This document shows, in pieces, positions 1 through 4,535 of a DNA stretch of 6,560 nt (position 1 is the stretch's first letter; every line of letters starts with the position of its first letter). Where the stretch lies: positions 1-6,560 of the forward strand of contig CBDUXZ010000110.1 of assembly GCA_965371325.1 (NCBI GenBank), written 5' to 3'. Under the pieces are notes generated by a model. It saw nothing but the letters and a program-made list of their open reading frames with translations, did not search any database and was not told where the DNA came from. Source of the stretch: CBDUXZ01 sp965371325 [NCBI: uncultured bacterium]. GTDB lineage: Bacteria > JAUYMQ01. The position numbers were made by a program, and so were the translations under genes.

Positions 1-33
1 ACAAGCGGCATGCGGGAGAGAATAGCGGAAGGC

Positions 34-1608
34 CTAGGACTTTGCATCCGCGGGAACAATCAACTCGAGGCGCGGGAAGAGCGGATCACCCTTGGAGACG
101 CGCGTCTCTTCCGGGAAGCAGCCCCATTCGAGAGCAGCCGGGAGGTGTTGCGCATCGACGCTGTTCGGCAGCCCGAGTTGCTCCCACATCCGCGCGGCCG
201 CCGTCGGCATGACGGGCTGAACAAGGATCGCGAGGAGTCGAAGCCCTTCGGCGCAAACGTAGAGGATGTCGGCGACCTCATCGGAGCGCGCCGGATCCTT
301 CGCCAGCGTGAAGGGCTTTTTTGTCGCGATGAAGTCGTCGAGGCTGTGAACTATGCGCCAGGCCTGCTCGAGGGCGCGGCTGGCCAGCATGGCATTCATT
401 CCGGCGTGGTATCCCGCGAGCGCGTCGCCAAGGTGGCTGTTCTCGATGAACACCTTCGAGGTGGCCTCCGTCGATGGGGTCCGGCGCACGATCCCCTCCT
501 GGTAACGCTCGATCATGGCCGTCGTCCGGGCGAGGAGATTGCCGATGCCGTTCGCGAGGTCGGCATTGCAGCGATCCTGAACGCGCTCCCACGTAAAATC
601 GCCGTCGCGATCGAAAGGGACCTCGGAGACGAGGAAATAGCGGAGAGCGTCCACGCCGACCTTTCCGGCGACCTCGACCGGGTCGAGCACCGTGCCGAGG
701 GTCTTTGACATTTTTGCCCCCGCCAGGTTCACGAAGCCATGGCCCCAAACGACCCTGGGCGGCTCCAGACTCGCGGCCCAGAGAACAGCGGGCCAGATGA
801 TGCAGTGGAAGCGGGTGATGTCTTTCCCGATGACGTGAACATCAGCGGGCCACTTCTCGGAGAAGCGGGCTTCGTCGCGCGCGTAACCCGCGCCGGTGAT
901 GTAGTTGATGAGCGCGTCGATCCAGACGTAGGCCACCGATTGCTCGTCGAAGGGGAGGGGGATGCCCCACTTCACACTCGCTCTGGATATTGAAACATCT
1001 TCGAGCCCGCCCCGGATGACGTTGAGAATCTCGTTGCGCCGGTTTTCCGGCTGAACGAAGGAGGGATGCTTCTCGATGTGCTCGAGGAGGCGGCCCTGAA
1101 ACTTCGACAGCGCAAAGAAATAGTTCTGCTCGCGGATCCATTCGGGCTTTTGTTTGTGGTTGGCGCACATCCCGTCCACGAGGTCCTTCTCCTGCAAGAA
1201 GGCCTCGCAGGAGACGCAATACCATCCCTCGTAGTGTCCCTTGTATATGTATCCGTTCTCGTTGATTTTTCCGAGGAGCTTGCGCACGGCCTCTTTGTGC
1301 TCGTCCTCCGTCGTCCGGATAAATCGATCATAGGAGATATCGAGCTTGCGCCAGGTGGCCTCGAACCTTTCAGCCATCTCGTCGCAGTAGGCCTGCGGCT
1401 CTTTGCCGAGCTCGCGCGCCCGCTTCTCGACGTTGAGCGAATGCTCGTCGTTTCCCATGAGAAAGAAGACGTCATCTCCGCACAGCCTCCGGTATCGCGC
1501 GATGACGTCGGCACCTATCTTCTCGTAGGCGGTTCCAAGGTGGGGCGTCGAATTCGCGTAATCGATCGCAGTGGTGATGAAGAATTTTTGAGGATCGGTT
1601 AGCGCCAT
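34..1608 (-). CDS. metG: Methionyl-tRNA synthetase, short form
   Basis: Cytoplasmic class I aminoacyl-tRNA synthetase that charges tRNA-Met with methionine using ATP. The 524-residue product opens with a Rossmann catalytic domain carrying the HIGH-type signature as HLGT (residues 23-26, in PHLGTAYE). A single zinc knuckle follows with C131, C134, C148 and H151, the C-C-C-H arrangement known from Thermus-type MetRS. The second ATP signature is KMSKT at 299-303. An alpha-helical anticodon-binding domain fills roughly 340-500. The protein stops there: the C-terminal Trbp111/EMAP-like tRNA-binding domain of longer MetRS proteins is absent. The ATG start begins the expected N-terminal strand (KFFITTAIDYANS). 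Only a purine-rich stretch (GAGAAGAGAG) precedes it, so ribosome binding is weak, and translation may be coupled to holB, whose stop lies 24 nt upstream. The family assignment is very secure. Confidence 0.97.
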   Translation of the reverse strand: MALTDPQKFFITTAIDYANSTPHLGTAYEKIGADVIARYRRLCGDDVFFLMGNDEHSLNVEKRARELGKEPQAYCDEMAERFEATWRKLDISYDRFIRTTEDEHKEAVRKLLGKINENGYIYKGHYEGWYCVSCEAFLQEKDLVDGMCANHKQKPEWIREQNYFFALSKFQGRLLEHIEKHPSFVQPENRRNEILNVIRGGLEDVSISRASVKWGIPLPFDEQSVAYVWIDALINYITGAGYARDEARFSEKWPADVHVIGKDITRFHCIIWPAVLWAASLEPPRVVWGHGFVNLAGAKMSKTLGTVLDPVEVAGKVGVDALRYFLVSEVPFDRDGDFTWERVQDRCNADLANGIGNLLARTTAMIERYQEGIVRRTPSTEATSKVFIENSHLGDALAGYHAGMNAMLASRALEQAWRIVHSLDDFIATKKPFTLAKDPARSDEVADILYVCAEGLRLLAILVQPVMPTAAARMWEQLGLPNSVDAQHLPAALEWGCFPEETRVSKGDPLFPRLELIVPADAKS

Positions 1609-1632
1609 GTGACTCTCTTCTCGTAGCCCTGC

Positions 1633-2664
1633 TCAGGGGCTGCCCGCTCCCCCGGAGGGGGGTGGGGATTCGACCGCAAGATCGGCGAACATTCCCTGCA
1701 ACGCGAGGGCCGGATTCACGTTTCTGCCGATGTCGTGCTGGGCTTCCAGGATGCGCGTATAGGCCTTCCCCGCGCGCCTCGCCGCGCCCCCTCGCCCGGC
1801 CTGCCCGCGTAGCTTCCCCGCGCGATCGGTACGTGCGAGATCAGCGGCCTCTCCCCCGGAGGCCAGCACCATCACATCGCGTACATTCAGAAGAAGCAGG
1901 TCGAGGAGAAGTACGGCGCGCGTACGGCCCTCCTCCGTGTAGCGAATGCCCTCCGACCATTGAAGCGCCGGTCCGAGAAGCCCGGACGCCGCACTGTCCG
2001 CCACGTCCAGCATCATGTCCATTTCGGCGAGGATCTTTTCATCGTTTAGGGCAAGCGCTCGTCCCAGGCTCCCCCGGGCGAGCCGGGCGAGCAGCCCGGC
2101 CCGTTGCTCTTCGATGTCGGAGCGCCTCAACAGGGCTTCACGCACCTTGCCAGCCGGAATCGGACCAAACCCCACACGCTGGCACCTGGAAAGAATGGTT
2201 ACGATCAGCGCGCTGGGCCTCGAAGTTATAAGGATGAATACCGTGTCGGGCCGGGGCTCCTCGAGGGTCTTCAGGAATGCGTGCTGCGCTTCGAAGGAGA
2301 GAAGGTCGGCCGGATCCACAATCGCGACGCGCCGGCCTCCGACCTGGGCGACCAGCTGCAGTTCGGCCTCCACCGTGTGAAACTGCTCGATGGGGATGCG
2401 GCTTTTCCCTTCGGGCACCTCCAGCAGGTGAAAGTCGGGATGGGTGCCCGCCTTGAACTTCGCGCAGGAGGCGCAATTCGCGCAAGCCTCATGGTCGCCG
2501 GGGCTGTCGCAGAGCAGTGCCGCAGCGAATGCGTTTGCCACGGTCCGTTTGCCCACGCCCGCGCTTCCCTGAAAGAGATAGGCGTTGGCCACGCGGTTCG
2601 CCCGCATGGCGCGATGTAAAATCGCGCGCGGGCGTTCATGGCCGAGAATGCCTGAAAATCCCAT
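1633..2664 (-). CDS. holB: DNA polymerase III delta' subunit (clamp loader)
   Basis: AAA+ subunit of the replicative clamp loader, which opens and loads the beta sliding clamp on primed DNA. The N-terminus (MGFSGILGHERPRAILHRAM) is typical of the family and supports this ATG. Features in order: Walker A-like GSAGVGKRT (33-41); four zinc-type cysteines C52, C61, C64 and C67; a degenerate Walker B where VDPAD (116-120) has Pro in place of the usual acidic Glu; QHAFLKTLEEP (127-137); and the sensor-type SRC motif (159-161). The C-terminal half (about 190-335) should be the helical lid and collar domains and ends in a Pro/Gly-rich tail. The 343-residue length is normal. Only a weak GAGAAG sequence precedes the ATG. 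It is transcribed leftward, ahead of metG, a frequent neighbour of holB. The lost Walker B Glu fits a subunit that does not hydrolyse ATP. A DnaX-type subunit is less likely because of the length and the altered Walker B. Confidence 0.93.
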   Translation of the reverse strand: MGFSGILGHERPRAILHRAMRANRVANAYLFQGSAGVGKRTVANAFAAALLCDSPGDHEACANCASCAKFKAGTHPDFHLLEVPEGKSRIPIEQFHTVEAELQLVAQVGGRRVAIVDPADLLSFEAQHAFLKTLEEPRPDTVFILITSRPSALIVTILSRCQRVGFGPIPAGKVREALLRRSDIEEQRAGLLARLARGSLGRALALNDEKILAEMDMMLDVADSAASGLLGPALQWSEGIRYTEEGRTRAVLLLDLLLLNVRDVMVLASGGEAADLARTDRAGKLRGQAGRGGAARRAGKAYTRILEAQHDIGRNVNPALALQGMFADLAVESPPPSGGAGSP

Positions 2665-2714
2665 GGTCTTCTCACAGAGGCCGGAAGAAGCCCCGAACGC
2701 CGCCGACCCTTCGG

Positions 2715-2749
2715 GAACCGCTCAGGGAGAGCCCTGCGTGCCGCGGTTC
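2715..2749 (-). other. Imperfect two-level hairpin upstream of holB
   Basis: In the divergent spacer, GAACCG (2715-2720) is matched by CGGTTC (2744-2749). Inside it, CAGGG (2723-2727) and CCCTG (2732-2736) form a perfect 5-bp stem around AGAG. If holB is transcribed from further upstream, this lies in its 5' untranslated leader. It lies outside the likely rhomboid transcript. There is no T-run, so it is not an obvious terminator. In GC-rich DNA a structure of this size can arise by chance, and I assign no function. Confidence 0.3.
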
Positions 2750-2759
2750 ACGGGGGGTA

Positions 2760-2789
2760 TTGGTAACAAACACGAAGGGAAGGTATCAT
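2760..2789 (+). promoter_or_regulatory. Possible sigma70-type promoter for the rhomboid gene
   Basis: TTGGTA (2760-2765) and TATCAT (2784-2789), separated by 18 nt, match the -35 and -10 consensus at 4/6 and 5/6 positions. This is the most AT-rich stretch of the 194-nt divergent region. A start near 2796 would give a leader of about 60 nt before the GTG at 2859. The opposite strand over the same bases reads TATGAT (2790-2785), so the -10 could in principle serve both directions, but I see no matching -35 for holB. Downstream, ACCGATTTCGGT (2811-2822) is a short inverted repeat, possibly incidental. The call rests on sequence matching alone. Confidence 0.35.
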
Positions 2790-2858
2790 AAGGCGCGCCC
2801 GGCGGGCGGGACCGATTTCGGTTCCGCGGCGACCGGGCCTTCGAGCAAAACCGCCGAC

Positions 2859-3554
2859 GTGATTCCCCTCAAGGATGAAAACCCGACCCGGTCAGTGCCC
2901 GTCGTGACGGTAGGCCTGATCGCGATCAACGTCCTCGCATATATCTGGCAAGCCTCACTCGGGCCCGATGAGCACTACGGCATCCTGCGCTGGGGGCTTA
3001 CCCCTCTGGAACTGCGCGGCGTGTTTACCTACGCCCATGGCGGCTTCAGCCCCCAGCCCGTGGTAACCGTTTTCTCTTCGATGTTCCTGCACGGCCACCT
3101 GTTGCACCTCGCGGGCAACATGCTTTTCCTCTGGATCTTCGGGGACAATGTAGAGGACACACTGGGGCACCTGCGCTTTGTCCTCTTCTATTTCGCTAGC
3201 GGTGTCGCGGGCAGCCTTACGCAGGTTTTCACGTCCGCCGACCCCACCGTCGCGATGATCGGGGCAAGCGGGGCCATTTCGGGTGTGCTTGGCGCCTATC
3301 TTGTGCTCTATCCCTTCGCGCGCATCGTGACACTCGTGCCACTCTTCTTCTACTTCACGATCGTGCGTGTCCCCGCCGTCTTCTTCCTCGTTTTCTGGTT
3401 CGCGATTCAACTTCTTGGCGGCGCCGCTTCGTCCGGAGACACCGGTGGCGGCATCGCCTTCCTGGCGCATATAGGGGGGTTTGCCGCGGGCGCGGTCCTG
3501 ATCCTGCCCCGCGCGTTCAACTCCCGGGCAGGGCGGAGACTTCGATTGCGCTGA
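2859..3554 (+). CDS. Rhomboid family intramembrane serine protease
   Basis: Polytopic membrane protease of the rhomboid family (S54), which cleaves transmembrane substrates inside the bilayer. I start it at GTG 2859, giving 231 residues and the family-typical opening MIPLKDENPTRSVPVV. The open frame continues further 5' into holB, but that part resembles nothing. No clear Shine-Dalgarno precedes the GTG. About six membrane segments are visible: near 15-33, 81-96, 105-124, 132-152, 157-187 and 198-217. Active-site features are present: the catalytic serine in GASG (S137), the catalytic histidine in AHIGGF (H204), the conserved HxHLLHLAGNM stretch (78-88), and WFAIQ (180-184). An active protease is therefore expected. 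The tail (RAGRRLRLR) is strongly basic and probably cytoplasmic. It is transcribed divergently from holB and convergently with the lipoprotein gene. The substrate cannot be inferred from context. Confidence 0.93.
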   Translation: MIPLKDENPTRSVPVVTVGLIAINVLAYIWQASLGPDEHYGILRWGLTPLELRGVFTYAHGGFSPQPVVTVFSSMFLHGHLLHLAGNMLFLWIFGDNVEDTLGHLRFVLFYFASGVAGSLTQVFTSADPTVAMIGASGAISGVLGAYLVLYPFARIVTLVPLFFYFTIVRVPAVFFLVFWFAIQLLGGAASSGDTGGGIAFLAHIGGFAAGAVLILPRAFNSRAGRRLRLR

Positions 3555-3581
3555 ACAAAACCGGAATGAAGGCCTAGACCC

Positions 3582-4355
3582 CTATTGATTGGGGCTGGGT
3601 TCTGGCTTGTGGAACACTTTCATTCCACTCGGAATGGTGAAGGGCTTCTTCGGCAGCCTGCGGTTAACGACAACCTTCGTGGCTTCGAGGGATTTTTTCA
3701 CGGGCTTATCCCCCCATTTGGAGTCGATGGTGAGCTTCAGCGGGATATCGCCATACAGCCATAGTTCTGCTTTTCCGTCGTTGAGGGGTATGTCGTAATA
3801 TTTCACCTTCTGCCCCATGAACTCGACCTCGCTTATTTTTGCGCCGAGCGGCAGGAGATCATCATCCGAGATTGTAAGAGGCTTATCCGGCAATGCCCTG
3901 CGCTGGTCCAGGGTGAGATCCTTGCGCAGGCTGAGATGTCCAATGATTTCTTGCCAGGCGGTGACGCGATGCGCCCTTACGTAGGGGTAAATCTCGGACG
4001 GTGTCACGCCGACTAAGTTGACGCTCTCTAGGATATTGTGCAGCTTGCCGTCTTTGATGAAGTACCACTGTTCCTGGCTGTCGGTTTTATCAGGATTGCT
4101 CCCAATCGGGCTCCGAGTCTTCGTCACCATCGCGTACCGCTCGAACACGAGCCCGCCGTTCTCATACCCGGAGGTTTCGACGTAAATCTCCTGGGTTCCA
4201 GTCGTGGCTCCCTCCCACTTCCAGGTAACCTGCAGCGTCTGGTAGTTATAACCTTCCGGAGCGCCGGGATAACTCTTCTTCTCGCAAGCGCCGACGGTGA
4301 GCGCGATAACCGCGACGAAAATAAATTTCAGGAAGCGGGAAATTGACTGGCGCAC
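3582..4355 (-). CDS. Uncharacterised lipoprotein, possibly LolA/LppX-like fold
   Basis: I do not recognise this 257-residue protein. It starts at GTG, supported by AAGGAG seven nt upstream. Residues 1-23 form a lipoprotein signal peptide: basic R2, R7 and K10, a hydrophobic core (about 11-20), and a lipobox VGAC with the acylated cysteine at C24, the only cysteine. Glu and Lys follow C24, so there is no inner-membrane retention Asp at +2. The mature part looks beta-rich, with strands around 38-49, 54-80, 94-103, 173-188 and 194-210. The C-terminus, with GKAELWLYGDIPLKL (194-208) and PFTIPSGMKV (238-247), is loosely reminiscent of outer-membrane lipoprotein-sorting (LolA/LppX) proteins, which end in a similar 'dG.PLk' and 'F.lP.G' pattern. 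That is a hunch, not an assignment. It appears monocistronic, with its own promoter and with a terminator separating it from nrdJ. The CDS is secure; the function is unknown. Confidence 0.88.
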   Translation of the reverse strand: MRQSISRFLKFIFVAVIALTVGACEKKSYPGAPEGYNYQTLQVTWKWEGATTGTQEIYVETSGYENGGLVFERYAMVTKTRSPIGSNPDKTDSQEQWYFIKDGKLHNILESVNLVGVTPSEIYPYVRAHRVTAWQEIIGHLSLRKDLTLDQRRALPDKPLTISDDDLLPLGAKISEVEFMGQKVKYYDIPLNDGKAELWLYGDIPLKLTIDSKWGDKPVKKSLEATKVVVNRRLPKKPFTIPSGMKVFHKPEPSPNQ

Positions 4356-4362
4356 AACGGTT

Positions 4363-4368
4363 CTCCTT
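4363..4368 (-). promoter_or_regulatory. Shine-Dalgarno site fixing the GTG start of the lipoprotein gene
   Basis: On the minus strand AAGGAG ends seven nt before the GTG at 4355-4353. It is the best ribosome binding site in the window. It decides the start in favour of this GTG, which also gives a complete signal peptide. Confidence 0.85.
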
Positions 4369-4404
4369 GGAATGGCTGCCTCTGCATGCCATGGGGGGAG
4401 AGAA

Positions 4405-4434
4405 AACCTATCACCCGCTCTCGCGGAATGTCAA
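4405..4434 (-). promoter_or_regulatory. Sigma70-type promoter of the lipoprotein gene
   Basis: Reading leftward, a perfect TTGACA (4434-4429) is followed after 18 nt by TAGGTT (4410-4405). The -10 is poor (3/6) but is preceded by TG in the extended -10 position (TGATAGGTT). A start near 4398 would give a leader of about 43 nt to the GTG. Between the two boxes lies the inverted repeat CCGC-GAGA-GCGG (4426-4415), which could be an operator or could be chance. The site lies directly after the nrdJ terminator, which fits an independent transcription unit. Confidence 0.55.
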
Positions 4435-4473
4435 TGAAGCGCCCTCTCCCGCGGGCGAACCAGACGGGGCACA

Positions 4474-4517
4474 GGAGGCTCTTCAAGCAAAAAACCTCCC
4501 CGAGGAAGGAGGCTCTT
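4474..4517 (-). repeat. 10-bp direct repeat flanking the terminator arm
   Basis: GGAGGCTCTT occurs on the plus strand at 4474-4483 and again at 4508-4517. Both copies are complementary, in minus-strand RNA and counting two G-U pairs, to the arm between them (4490-4499). The arm can therefore pair with the first copy, giving the terminator hairpin with an 8-nt loop, or with the second, giving a 6-nt loop and burying the U-tract. The two structures exclude each other. Confidence 0.6.
4489..4517 (-). terminator. Rho-independent terminator of nrdJ
   Basis: Starting 18 nt after the nrdJ TAA, the minus strand reads AAGAGCCTCC (4517-4508), an 8-nt loop (4507-4500), then GGAGG (4499-4495) and six T residues (4494-4489). 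The GC core is five base pairs, and the U-tract can extend it with A-U and G-U pairs to ten. The G-U pairs work only in RNA made from the minus strand, which supports this orientation. Confidence 0.8.
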
Positions 4518-4535
4518 TGCAGGGTGTCCGCTGCG

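Noticed and set aside
10-708. A 232-codon plus-strand frame opposite the metG 3' half
   Set aside because: It is antisense to a secure metG, has Arg/Gly/Glu-rich composition, and shows no recognisable domain.
1066-1602. A 178-codon plus-strand frame opposite the metG 5' half
   Set aside because: It lies entirely over the conserved catalytic and zinc domains of metG, and the product resembles no family.
2517-2858. A 5' extension of the rhomboid reading frame into holB
   Set aside because: The extra 114 residues are basic and featureless and overlap the conserved holB N-terminus. The family-typical N-terminus begins at GTG 2859.
3579-3594. CCCC-TATTGATT-GGGG inverted repeat at the convergent rhomboid/lipoprotein junction as a shared terminator
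   Set aside because: The stem is only four base pairs, it overlaps the lipoprotein stop region, and there is no T-run on either strand.
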